From positions 6,830 through 48,238 of the forward strand of contig KN890229.1 of assembly GCA_000934455.1 (NCBI GenBank): a DNA stretch of 41,409 bases, given 5' to 3'. The position numbers and the translations under genes were made by a program. This document shows positions 23,208 through 34,847 of the stretch, piece by piece. The stretch's first letter is position 1. Every line of letters begins with the position of its first letter. Below the pieces are notes generated by a model. It was not told the origin of the DNA, did not search any database, and saw only the letters and a program-made list of their open reading frames with translations. Source of the stretch: Apostichopus parvimensis. Taxonomy: Eukaryota; Echinodermata; Holothuroidea; Aspidochirotida; Stichopodidae.

Positions 23208-24690
23208 CCTCAACACATCTGTCCTGCACATTGCACCTCAACACACTTGTCCTGCACATTGCACCTCAACACACTTGTCCTGCACATTGCACCTCAACAC
23301 ATTTGTCCTGCACATTGCACCTCAACACACTTGTCCTGCACATTGCACCTCAACACATCTGTCCTGCACATTGCACCTCAACACATCTGTCCTGCACATT
23401 GCACCTCAACACATTTGTCCTGCACATTGCACAATGTATGAAAGTGAGTTGGTAGCTAAAGACATACTCTTTGTTCCCATTCTTGACCTATGAGAATATT
23501 CGTACACTAATATAAATGAGGCCTCTTTGGTGAACTCCTCTGTCGAACCCTCTCCACTCCTTCCAAACCTGTTTCCATATCCCATAATTTAAAGTGCAAC
23601 CAAACCAAATAGTGAAATAGCAAATGAGGATGAACCTCTCAAAAAGTCACCAGAGGAGATCTGAGAGTTTCTTGTTCTCGGAATTTTCCCATCATCTCTC
23701 TTATCTTGATACGTAGTGGTTGGAAAGAAATCCCTCATGAGGAGACAGGCGGTTCACTTTTATGTTTGGCTTCATGCTGACATCGGTGTGAGGAACTTGC
23801 AAAACACATGTCACAGAATCTACACTTGTAAGGCTTAGCCCCAGTGTGAAGGTTCTCATGGGCTTTTCTTTCACTTGCACTTACAAACAGCTTTGGACAA
23901 AACTGACATTTAAAGGGTCTCTCTCCAGTGTGCCTGCGCTCATGGACTTTACAGTTACTCCTGAGACTGAAGGGCCGATCACAAAACTGGCACAAAAAGA
24001 AAGTCTTAGTTCTTCCGGCAGCATTATTAGGCTGTACTGAGGGATCGGTATCAGATGCAGGGATTTGTGTTTTCTTGCGACGGTTCAACTTGTCTCCACC
24101 AAATTTATTCCTAGATTTGACAGAGGCCCTTGATGGTGGATTATCAACATTCCTGTAACTCCCCTCAGGGCCATCTGTAAGGACTGCTGATTGTAATATT
24201 CCTTGACTGGGGTAGAATAAACCTATGAAGCAAGCACAAAAGCACTAGATTGTGGCAGGCTTTACAAGCAATCAACAAATTCTTGCTTAATATATATGTA
24301 TTTGGCTTGTTAAGAGCCTTGACAGGAGGGAGAATGGGCAAACGGTGAGGGAGAAATTGAAGCATCCCATTAAAGACAGTTCCTTGAAACCGGACACATG
24401 AAAGACACAATGAGATGGAAACTCTTCTTTTTTTTGACAACTAAACTTGATGATCCCATAGCAACAATGAAGCAGGCCTAAAGACTTGTCACTAGTACTG
24501 CGAATTGGACATTGCAAAGTGCTTCACCTAAACACAAGAGAAACGCATTATCAAGCATTGTGTGGAGAGTAAAGACGGTTGATCATTCAGTCAATAAAGT
24601 AGTGTTAGGCAATGTATAGTTAGATTTTTATTGATAGTCTCAGCGACGTACTGTACAATGGTTAACATTCGTGCTACACCAGTACTCGGG
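23208..24690. repeat. Right copy of the identical 1,483-bp block
   Basis: It begins inside the 28-nt minisatellite and ends at actcggg, exactly where the left copy meets the gap. Minisatellite, spacer and cassette are all repeated, which fits unmerged contig ends. Confidence 0.9.
23735..24222 (-). CDS. C2H2 zinc-finger terminal exon, cassette C3 (probable duplicate of C4 by misassembly)
   Basis: Base-for-base the same exon as C4, shifted by 1,533, with the same helices LRSNCKV, SASERKA and SSSHRCQ, acceptor and stop. It lies within the identical block next to the N gap. Other neighbouring cassettes in this array have diverged, so zero divergence in both exon and spacer suggests the assembler placed one locus twice. 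If real, it is a very recent duplication giving the same protein. Confidence 0.55.
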
Positions 24691-24870
24691 GGCGTAGGTA
24701 GACTTCTTTTTCTCAGGGGGTCGGGGGTGAGGGGGGATACACCACTGCCAGGACTACCAAATAATTTTGTTTGGAATGTTCTGATCTTCCAAGGAGATCA
24801 TCTTCGTCAAGGAGATCTGGCCATCATCTTTGTCCTACTTCACATACTAGAGATATCTGCAAATGTTCAA

Positions 24871-25210
24871 GTGTTACTATTCAAGGACACACTGGTTACT
24901 ATATCAGGGGACTGCCAACAGCTACTGAAAGTGTTACTATTCAAGGACACACTGGTTTAACACTTGTTAGTATATATCAGGAGGGCTGCCAACAGCTACC
25001 GAAGGTATTACTGTGTTACTATTCAAGGACACACTGGTTACTATATCAGGGGACTGCCAACACCTACTGAAAGTGTTAGTATTCAAGGACACACTGGTTA
25101 CTATATCAGGGGACTGCCAACAGCTTCTGAAGTGTTATTATATAAGGACACAATGGTTTAACACTGGTTACTATATATCAGGGAGCTGCCAACAGCTACT
25201 GAAAGTGTTA
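24871..25210. repeat. 59-60 nt minisatellite, about six copies, two with an insertion
   Basis: Copies begin gtgttactattcaaggacac at about 24871, 24931, 25013, 25073 and 25132, with a last part to 25210. Two copies carry extra bases containing tttaacac. Each unit ends in ctgccaacagctactgaaa. Confidence 0.85.
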
Positions 25211-25366
25211 AGGTGTTAAGTGTCCATTCTTTTTCACTCCATATTTCATCATTACACTTAATCAAGTCTGCTGTTTAGTATGTATACAAAGAAATGGTTG
25301 AAAGTTCAAACATATCTTTCAAACAGAGTCAAATTATGCTAAGAGCTCTAATCATGCTAAGAGCTC

Positions 25367-25514
25367 TACTTGGGTGGTTAGTTCTACATTGGGTGGGTGG
25401 CTCTAGTTGCGTGGTTGGTTCTACATTGGGTGGGTGGTTCTACTTGGGTGATTGGTTCTACATTGGGTGGGTGGCTCTACTTGGGTGGTTGGTTCTACAT
25501 TGGGTGGGTGGTTC
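25367..25514. repeat. 37-nt GT-rich minisatellite, four copies
   Basis: The unit is tacttgggtggttggttcta followed by cattgggtgggtggttc. It is strand-asymmetric, with G and T on the plus strand. A partial fifth copy follows. Confidence 0.85.
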
Positions 25515-25776
25515 TACTTGGGAGGATGGTTCTTCATTTAAACGTACTCTACCGTACCAATGTGTGATTATTCTTGGTTTGACGCTTCTCCTCCAAGAGT
25601 AAAAACAACGACAACACAAATGCCACTCAAATTTCCCACAACACTTGCAGTTTTAATACTACAGTACACATGTACAAGAAGATGTTCAGTCAACCAATGT
25701 ACTGAGAGAAAACAAGATAAATATTACAAAACATTTAAGAAGTTAAATTAAATAACTGAATGTTTCTGTCCTTGAT

Positions 25777-26273
25777 TCACATCATTGTTTTCTTTTTATG
25801 TGCATTTTGATGTTTCCTGCAGTTACTGCTGTCTGCAAACCGTTTCCCGCATACGGCGCACTCGTACGGTTTCTCTCCCGTGTGAATTCTCTCGTGTAAT
25901 CTTTGCTCCCCACCGGTCGCGAACGCTTTGGGGCAGAACGGACATCTGTAGGGTTTCTCTCCCGTGTGCCTCCGTTCGTGTATACGCCAATTATGTTTCA
26001 GACGGAAACGCCTATTGCAAAACTGACACTGGTAGAAGCTATCAACCAGCTCCTTGGGTGTTCTCTTTGGCCTAACACAAGCTGCGCTATCATCCCTAAC
26101 AGTTACTGAAATGGCATTCATCTTTGTTGGAAAACGTCTGGACAGCTGAGATCTGGCCACTGGGACAGGCAGAGTCCTTCCATCCGAGGAGACTACTTGT
26201 GCGATCATACTGCTCCATTTGGTCACTGCCCGTGCATTCCCTGTTCCCATGGTTAAGGTTCTTTTTAAGAAAC
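25777..26273 (-). CDS. Divergent C2H2 zinc-finger alternative terminal exon, cassette C2
   Basis: A 497-nt exon. It opens at 26273 behind acceptor catccttggttttgtag and reads (G)FLKRTLTMGTGN in phase 1, then stops at 25777. The linker is unlike that of C3-C16. It includes ARSQLSRRFPTKMNAI and VRPKRTPKELVDSFY before the fingers. Fingers lie at about residues 83-103, 111-131 and 139-159, with helices LKHNWRI, TGGEQRL and DSSNCRK and canonical TGEKPYR and TGEKPYE linkers. Finger 1 (CQFCNRRF...HERRH) and the Asn3/Glu3 pattern tie it to the array. An internal ATG (MGTGN) exists but lies in the linker, so splicing is more likely than internal initiation. Confidence 0.85.
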
Positions 26274-27088
26274 CTACAAAACCAAGGATGAAAGGACTTA
26301 AATTTGAAGTAATTTTCTTTCTTTCTTTCTTTCTGATGGATAAATGTATCACATGCATGCTTTGCGGCTAAAGTCAGGTTTATTACTTTGTCACAGCTCT
26401 TTGATCGATGTGTCAACATACACCATACGGTACTATGAGTTTATTATTGGTGAAAATATGTAAGCAGAGTTTCATATTTCTGTCACAGGTTTGCTCCCCC
26501 CCCCAACCCTCCCCCCAAAAAAACACCTTCGTGCAATCCTTAATAAAACAATTGATTATTCAGTATCCAATTCAGTAATTTGGAACACACGCATGGAGAT
26601 ATAAACACTGCCTGCACATAACATATGTTATGATGCTAATTTCATTTACAGGAAGTATCTGTTGTTCTGTCATGAACATCTGTTGACTTGGCGTAAGATG
26701 CTATCAGGCTGCCAACACAATAAGCACTCTACTTAAACCCATATATCCCAGTTACCAACAAATACAATGTCCCATGAAATTGGATCAGAGACATTTCTTG
26801 TGAAGAAGGTGCAAATCAGGTGCAAATCTAGTCTTGAGTAGTCTTAACAATTACAGAACTCCAGCTCCAATTTGTACATGCAGGTTACACATAGCCTCCT
26901 ATAGGTAGGTACAGTATGGTTCATAACCAACTCTGGACATTCTCAAATATATCTCCTCTTAGCTAATAAATAATATTGCTTAGAATCAATCATACATTAA
27001 CTCCAGAACAATGAGCTGCCTAAATTCACTTTTGAATCTTCACTCATTTGTGCAAAGAAGAATGATATTTTTAGGTAAGAAACAATGA

Positions 27089-27484
27089 ATATCCTGTACT
27101 GTTCCGTACTGTACCTGTACAGTACTATACTGTACTCCACTTTACTGTACCTGTACAATACCTGTATGGTACTTAATGTACCTATACAGTACTATACTGT
27201 ACAGGTGCAGTACTATACAGTACCTGTACAGTACTATACTGTACAGGTGCAGTACTATACTGTACCTGTACAGTACTATACTGTACATGAACAGTATTGT
27301 ACTATGCAGTACCTGTACTGTACTACACTGTACCTGTACAGTACTATACTGTACCTGTACAGTACTACACTGTACCTGTACAGTACTATACTGTACCTGT
27401 ACAGTACTATACTGTACCTGTACAGTACTATACTGTACCTGTACAGTGCTATACTGTACTGTACTGTACCTGTACTGTACTGAT
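27089..27484. repeat. 21-nt self-complementary satellite
   Basis: The repeat unit ctgtacctgtacagtactat is about 21 nt and tandem for nearly 400 bases, with shorter variants at both ends. Because ctgtac/gtacag and gtactatac/gtac pair within and between units, both strands can fold extensively. Open frames on both strands here (Tyr/Leu/Thr/Val repeats) are artefacts. Confidence 0.9.
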
Positions 27485-28094
27485 ATATGTATAGTATAGA
27501 TTCTCTCATAATTACAGCCTCAGGCCAAAGATGGAAACATACAGGGAGTGCCATTTACATACTTCATCACTTTTTATGCTTCCCAATCACAAAGAATATT
27601 GATTATTTAAACAATTTCATGACATAGATCAGAGTTTTTTCTTTTTACATTGCTTAGGCATTCTACCCTACTGTATATGACTTGAACAAATCAATGGAAC
27701 ATGTACTGTATTCATATTGTCCATTGCTACGAAATAAATGCACAGACAGAAGACTAGCTTCAACCTAGGGTTTGTATTTCTTACCAATACTAGATATATG
27801 AGGTTGTCGAGTGGCTTCTACCTATTCAATACTTCTTTTAGCACTTTTGCAAAGGATGTTTGTATTACCGACTGACTACACACTTCACAGACAAGCTACA
27901 TAACAACCAATCCTGCATGGTTATCACACAAATCACCAATAATTAGTCACTTGACATATATATGTTCCAATTCACATCAAGGAAAGCAATGCAAGTTTGG
28001 AACACAATGACCTACACTGTTTAACAACTGTCATATACACACACTAGAACAATTTCTAAAACTTGTACAGTAGACAGCTATAATACATTAATAA

Positions 28095-28260
28095 GGGGTT
28101 AATCAACGGTCTATCGTGCGTTACTCATAGGATTAATGCACGATCGGGGGATAATGCAAGCAATGCACGAGGGCGGAGCCCGAGTGCATCCAGCGATAGC
28201 ATTAACACCCGGAGTACATTAATCATGTGAGTAACGCACGCTAGACCGTTGATTAACCCC
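28095..28260. repeat. Inverted repeat, MITE-like hairpin
   Basis: Arms 28095-28127 and 28228-28260 are 33 bp and complementary except at one position. They start ggggttaatcaacggtcta and end at ...gattaacccc. Weaker pairing continues inward (gattaatg/cattaatc). The loop contains gagggcggagcccgagtgc. A related cgtgcgttactcacagg fragment lies near 28366. No flanking duplication is obvious. Confidence 0.8.
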
Positions 28261-28954
28261 GTTCATTCATAAACTACCATTTGTGTGGGGGAAAAATCAT
28301 AAAACAAAACATTTTTGGGTTACATATAACCAAAGATTTATTAAAGTGATGCCCCGTAATTTTACCGTGCGTTACTCACAGGAATAACCACGGTCAGCTG
28401 ACCTGAATGCACCAATAGGATTTAGGAATCTTTACTAAGTATGAATGAATTTATGATAAACATTTTATAAATGTTCAGAACCCTATTGTCTTAACAGGAC
28501 AGTCTTCATGAATATAAGTTATTGCTTCGGAGGAAGAAGTGACTTAAGCTTTAAGAAAACAGTGGTTTTAATGTTTAATACACAATCGTACTGCCATGTA
28601 CAGTAGAGGATGTTGATACTGTACCTACAACCTTCCAAAAACACAAGTACTTTGATTAATTATACACTTCTTGAGAAAGGATTAACTGACAACACACAGT
28701 TACTCATCAAGCAGGATTCAATGAAAGATTCACATTTTCCCATGTGAAATCATTTTTACAGACAATCTGAAAAATTACACATTGTGTCTTTTGTTTTACC
28801 TCAATATTTTCTGTATGTGATAGCTAAGAACATTATTACCTATTTGTTGGCCATAAACAGATTCACAACACAGTCAAATACAGCCAAGTCTTGCTTGGTA
28901 ACATCTCCCCTCCCCTTTCCCAATTAATTTTGCAAGTTTTCACTGAATCCTATA

Positions 28955-29160
28955 TTAATAATAATAATAATAATGAATGCAAATTTATATAGCGCCAATA
29001 TCCAGAGGAAAACCAATGCTCAGTGGTACTAGTGCTCAAGGAAGGCAGTCAAAAAAAGATAAGTTTTGAGTCTGTTTTTGAAAATGTTAACGTTGGGTGC
29101 CATCTTGATGTGCAGTGGAAGTGAGTTGAATGAGTTCCAAAGGTCTTAATTTTCCAGTAC
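28955..29160. repeat. Dispersed repeat fragment with (AAT)n and TATAGCGCC motif
   Basis: A taataataataataat microsatellite is followed by aaatttatatagcgccaata and about 170 bases of unique-looking sequence. The TTTATATAGCGCCAA motif also occurs in the SINE at about 11605-11620, so both contain the same conserved repeat end. The family cannot be named from here. Confidence 0.5.
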
Positions 29161-29209
29161 TATAGATACAAAAACCCCTCTTCTCCTTGTGTTTTAAACT
29201 TCACTGTCT

Positions 29210-29709
29210 TTAATTCCTGTGCATGTTTTCATGCTTACGATGGTTGCTCCTATCGGCGAATGCCTTCCCGCACACTTGACACACGAATGGTTTTTCGCCC
29301 GTGTGCAGTCGCTCGTGCAAGGCTTTGCCGCTGTCAGAGGCGAAAGTCTTTTGACAGTACCGACACGTGAAAGGCTTTTCACCCGTGTGTGTCCGCTCAT
29401 GTTTGACGCAGTTAGCCTTCCTACCAAACAGACGCCCGCAAAATTGACATTTGAACATCATAACGACGCCGGGATTGGACGGTGGCTTTGCTAACTCTGT
29501 TTGACTTTTCTTGGCCCGTTTTGCATTGCTACTAAAACCTTTGCTCTCCTGGCGACCACCTTGCTTCCGCCGCAACTGTGACGATGCCCTCTCCCTATTG
29601 CCACCAAAGTCCAATTGATCATACATTTGGGTGGAGACATATTCGCCATAGGTCCCACCTTTGGTACTCTCTGCTCCCCCAAACCATTGTGTTCTAGAAA
29701 TAGAGGAAC
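29210..29709 (-). CDS. Divergent C2H2 zinc-finger alternative terminal exon, cassette C1 (nearest the shared exons)
   Basis: A 500-nt exon with acceptor ccttccttttgttgtag at 29709/29710, phase 1, and stop TAA at 29210. It reads (G)SSISRTQWFGGAESTKGG, a Tyr/Gln segment, then SQLRRKQGGRQE and AKRAKKSQTE basic stretches. Three fingers lie at about residues 88-108, 116-136 and 144-164, with helices RKANCVK, SDSGKAL and DRSNHRK. Both linkers are canonical (TGEKPFT, TGEKPFV). Its linker matches neither C2 nor the C3-C16 group. An internal Met (MYDQLDFGG) is in frame, but the open frame continues to the acceptor. It is the first cassette after exon A. Confidence 0.87.
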
Positions 29710-32700
29710 CTACAACAAAAGGAAGGACAAACGAGTCACTAACAGGAGAGTGAGAGAGACCAAATGTTGCTTTTCATACTGAAAGGATTTTTATGTAAAA
29801 ACCAGATCAAATCTGTTGAAAATATTGATATTTAAATAAGAGCAGTTTCCATTGGTCTTGCTGTATCCATGCTAAAATTCTCATCACAACTTCAAGAGAA
29901 TTCATTCAATTAGTAATTTCAAATAATTGATTGAACTTAGCAGAGTCTGAACCTGAGAGACAAACTTGTAGGAGAGTCAAGTAAACTATGAAGTTCTCTT
30001 CAAATAGGAAGTACAGTACAACTTGTGCAAGCAATCTGGTAGGGTACGGAATCGTTTATCTGTCAATGAAAACCTCTTTTCTAGAGTACAGTACTATCTA
30101 TGTTTCATACAATTGGTGGCAAGCATTGCAAAGAACCGGTTGGACTTTTTAATTGCTAAGATCATACAGTACATCAATTCCCAATGTTGTTTTATAACAA
30201 AGGAACAAGTGCAAGGTAATACAGGAATATTGTTGAACTTAAGTTAATGCACCCCCACTGTGAAATCCACTAGAAGACAGCTACAACAGGCAATCACAAG
30301 TTTATTGACTTCAGCCCTAAATCTTATATGCAAATTAGGCATGACTTAGGTACATACAGGATATGCAACAAAACAGTTTGCTGGTCTTCTGTGTGCATAT
30401 CATTGTTGATATATATGTATAAGACACCTTTTGTGTCTGGAATGCAAAACTACAAATAAATAGGTTTTGAGATCATGTCGTGGCTTTGTGAGAGTGGTTG
30501 CAAACTCATGTATGTGAAAAATAGCAACAGAGGTTACTGCTTACTGAAAGAGGAAGGTATACATGACAGGGATTATGCCTGAACCTTCTCAAACAAGTTT
30601 CAAGAACCTTCTCAAACAAGCTTCTCAAACAAGTCCAAACAAACCCACAATCCATGAAGAATGTTACACACTTTCTCTACTACGAAGTCCAAGTCAAGTG
30701 TAAAACTAACAGTTTGCACTTGGTATGTATAAGGAAGTGAACTCACACATTATACGCAAAAGTATGGGTTTTACATTGCATAATTATTAAGAATGTATTG
30801 AAACAGAAAAGGAACAAACTTTTCATCTTGCTACAGACATCTATGATCTTACAGTGGTGCATTATGGGATGCGAGAAAGAAAATGCAAAGAAAGTTTGCA
30901 TTTGATGGGACTGGTGTTGCTCTTACTTGCCTTAAGTGTAATCAAAACATTGCTTGATGCTGGTGTACACTAAATGCGGTTTTAAAAGTTTTTATCTCTA
31001 CAGAAATGGCACAAATGGTATGCAATGATGATGGGGGTTGGGGGGGGGGGGGTGGAATGGGGAAGGAACAGGGATGATGGAGACAGAGGGATGAAAGGTG
31101 GCAATTTAATATACTGACACAACACATATTGAGAGGATTAATATTAATGTTTTTTATTCTTTTTCATTTTCATGGATGTGGAGGCAACAAGAAATAAACT
31201 GTTCAACAAACAAATATATTTTGTTTTGCCTTGTTTAAAATAAAGAAGAAGGGTTCAAAGGTTCAACAATCTGTGAAAAAGGAGGACAACCAATTGGAGG
31301 GAACAACCGTGCACTTTTTAAGAGGCCTCAAATGGCAGGTACTATCACACTTCAACCATGTCCTAGTATCTCTGATACAATACCAGCCCACATGTATCAA
31401 GTTACCACGCATACTTGTGTGACTCAGAAGAGAATTTCTCCTTAACGTTAAAGATATTTTAAAGGAAAACTAAACATCTCTGCATGAAAACCTATTAACA
31501 TAGTGGATGCATTCAAGCAGCTCTGTGGCCCATTTCCAAGCTTCAATATGTTGCTCAATTGGAGAGATACAAAGCACCTAACTTTTATTCATTGGTTTTA
31601 TTTAGGACTGCACACTGTGTACAACACCATTACAAAGTCACCAACTATTTCTTTTAATATTGACTACATATAACCAGAAATGTTTAATGTGGTTTGAATA
31701 CTTGCATCCCACAGACTCCAACTTTACAAGAATGTTTGCATCTCTGCAGAAAAGCTTGCTTTTCCAACCTGAAATCATACAGATTAGTTTCTATACAGAC
31801 ACAACAAGTCATGATAGGTCTGGAACTATCATATGGAGATACAGTCAAGTAAGCAATGGTCTGATGATACAGTAGGTGCACAGTAAAACCATCCCATGGA
31901 GTAAACTGGTCAGTGTAACACTGCTAAGATGGGTAACACAAACACCAATTGTTGTTTATTATTAAAAGAGGACTCTCAGAACACCTTTGTATTAATTATT
32001 TCAATTGGGTGACATGGAATGGAACAGTACTTATGCTGCAGATACACCACACATCTGTTATGCATGGATAAAACAGGTGAAAATCTCCCTAAAGATCCAA
32101 CAAGCAACTTGGTTAACAAAATGTGTTTCTTATGGTTGACCAACATCACGCAAATTATCGTCATAAAGCAACATGAAACCACACAGGCAATTTATGGATT
32201 GACTCAAGATGTGGCTGCCATCTATGAAGTGCTTGCCTTCTGCTCCTCTCTCCCATCCCCTCTCCTCCCCCATCCCCCCACCCCAAGGTGCAATCAGGTG
32301 GTACTAAAGCTCACACTGATTCTTATTTACCTAGACTGAGCAGGCTATTTTACAGCTTATTAAAGTGGTGTCATGTAAGTATTGTTGTATATGTTGAAAA
32401 GCGCTTGACTTGACAGGCAGCCTTTAACATCTGTCGTAACACAAACACGACATGCTAAATACGTCCATTTTTTTTTTTAAACTGTCGACTTTCTCATTCT
32501 TCAAGACCTGCTGTGACATCCACACCACATGCTTTGTCCATTCCTTGTGCTCATGTGTTATTTGCACGGCGAGCGAACTTATGTTGCATGTGCAACTGGT
32601 GATTACTAGGGTAACACTTGACATCTTCATACATTACATCTAACTAAAATCCACCGTTTTCATCAAATGTTGAGAATTCAGCGTGGTCACGAAAGTGAAC

Positions 32701-34847
32701 AAAGGCAGCCAAAAAATCCAAAATGTTGGCCTTTCGCAAAACAGATGCTGCTAACAGAGAGAGGACTTTACCACTGATTTCCACTACAACATCATGTCAT
32801 CAAAAGTTGTTTCATTTTACTTCTGTTACGTATAATGAATGTAAATATACTCTTTTACTATTAATATGGGCACGAGTGAAGTTTATGGGAATTTAACTCC
32901 CGATTTTCCATCTAAGCGTAATCAAAACCTAGAAATATATGAGACTAAAGTGAAATATTCAGAAATGCCTTTGTTAAATCCAAGGTAAACCCAGACAACA
33001 AAAGACATTGCTTTCTGGGCTTAAGTAAAATTGAACAAAATTCCTTGCCAATGAAATCATCTTTATTATTTCAAATTAATTAAGTGTTGAAGATGTACAG
33101 GGTTTGCTGTGATTAATTAATAAATATTTCATTTCCACTGAAGAGTAACTTTTCACAACCCTTCACGTATAGTGAGCCTTTTAGAAGCTATTTAAGAGAC
33201 CCAACAAAGACCACTGAGGAAACAAGTGGAGAGAGGGAGGACCTTCCAGGAAACTTAAAACTTCACTAAAATATCTTTTTTATTAGTTTGCATTTTTATG
33301 GTTACCACTGTTACAAAACACTTTCATAGTAACATCTATAACATGATCACTGTTGAAGAAGAGCTCGTAAAGGAGTATTGATCGGAAAGCTCCCAAGAGT
33401 TTTCTGTTTGCTTGAGAGCTGTTTCCAACAACTCACAGTAATGTTGCTGGTCAGTTTATCATGTTTACATGAGAACTAGCTTCTGGCTGGCAAAATAAAC
33501 CGTCATCTTTGAATTGATATTATTAAAGAAGTCCGGAGTCGAAAAGCGTGTTAGTTAGATTTCAGAATGCTTTTATTTTGAATACTTCATACATAAAAAA
33601 AAAAATACATAAAAAATGCTCAGAAGTAAATGTTGCATAAGATAGACCTATTGAAGCTTGAAACAATTCACATAATGCTAGAAGAAGCAAGACTTAACCA
33701 TACGAACTCCAATACTAAGAAACTCAACTCATTGGCAGCAGTGAAAAGATGGACGACCAACATATCTAAGCTGCTTTCCATTTCTCTTTGTTTTAACTAC
33801 CCTATAACTTTGGCAATTCAAACAAAAATTCGGCCAGAGGTAAAATTTATACCATAAGGGGTCCAGTTAGGTGTCATGGAATCACCTCGTAAGAATAACT
33901 CACGACGGATCACAAAATTGTTCACGAGCCTAATGGCATGGGACTATATAGAGCAAGCAGGGGTCAACAGAGGTCGCTTGATTTGTTGGTCTTCGTTAAC
34001 ATTACCAAAATTCGATACTTCAGCACTGGAACAAGCTAAGAGGCCAGGAGTCTGGACACAAAACTTTGCTCTTTATTTTCTTTGTGTTTATCAAGTTTTG
34101 AACTTGATTGTCTTGAAGTCACTGTTTACAATCTCAGGACAGATGTAAACAACTGGAAAACTGAACTGAAGAAAAGTCAGATTAATCTGAATAATGCAGT
34201 TAGCAGAAGTAAGCTCAGCAAAAGAGCATTTTTTTCTTCTGACTTTTTGATAGGTAAGGGACTTCACTAGCACACCGACAATATATTTTCAGACTTCACA
34301 ATGAGTATGAGTACACCAGTATGGAAGATTAATGGTTCAATACACCTCACAAGAAAAAACAGGAATGAGCGAAATTGTAATATTTACTTGTCACGCCAGT
34401 AAGAAACCGTTTTGTAAGGCCAGTCAAATCGGCATAAAATTAAAAGTTTTGAAAGAATGGGATGAGCCCCCTCAGAGGTAGCAATAACCATCATTCATTA
34501 TCTTGTGAGGTCTACTGGATTGTTACAAATGGTCTTAAGACAAAAGCCACTTATTCGATCGGTCACTACCGACATCAAAATTAGTAAAATGTCTTTATGC
34601 AAAATTATATATATACTGCCGAAGCATCTACGAATTGTCTCGTAACAAACACCGACATTAGGTACAAGCGTTTGGTGACATCACCAAAATGGTCATGCTA
34701 ACTCATAAAGTAAACTATTTTCAAAAGTGATGATAACTTTGTAGAAGAGACTGGTGGCTGATTTTCAAAAAGTGGACATTTACTTAAAACCATTTGCAAC
34801 GATTATTTGCATAAATTTAAATAAATAAACAGAAAGAGAGGACCTAC
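29710..34847. other. Intron between exon A and cassette C1
   Basis: About 5.1 kb, AT-rich, with no zinc-finger motif or other recognisable domain on either strand. It holds a G-run (about 31036-31052), a short CTCAAACAAG repeat (about 30580-30640) and a C-rich stretch (about 32245-32285). Several open frames of 60-106 codons lack splice context or domains and are left out. Confidence 0.55.

Larger units (their letters stand above)
24223..25776. other. Spacer C2-C3 with two minisatellites
   Basis: About 1.5 kb without a supported gene. It holds a roughly 60-nt repeat (24871-25210) and a 37-nt repeat (25367-25514), listed separately. Open frames here are repeat-driven. Confidence 0.5.
26274..29209. 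other. Spacer C1-C2 with repeats
   Basis: About 2.9 kb with no supported gene. It holds a C-run and A-run (about 26494-26523), the palindromic 21-nt repeat (27089-27484), a large inverted repeat (28095-28260) and a TATAGCGCC repeat next to (AAT)n (28955-29160). Confidence 0.5.

Noticed and set aside
27085-27554. Tyr/Leu/Thr/Val-repeat ORFs on both strands
   Set aside because: They arise from the 21-nt self-complementary satellite.
29710-34847. Additional shared exons or a BTB domain in the exon A-C1 intron
   Set aside because: No open frame there combines a phase-1 acceptor, a donor and recognisable sequence.
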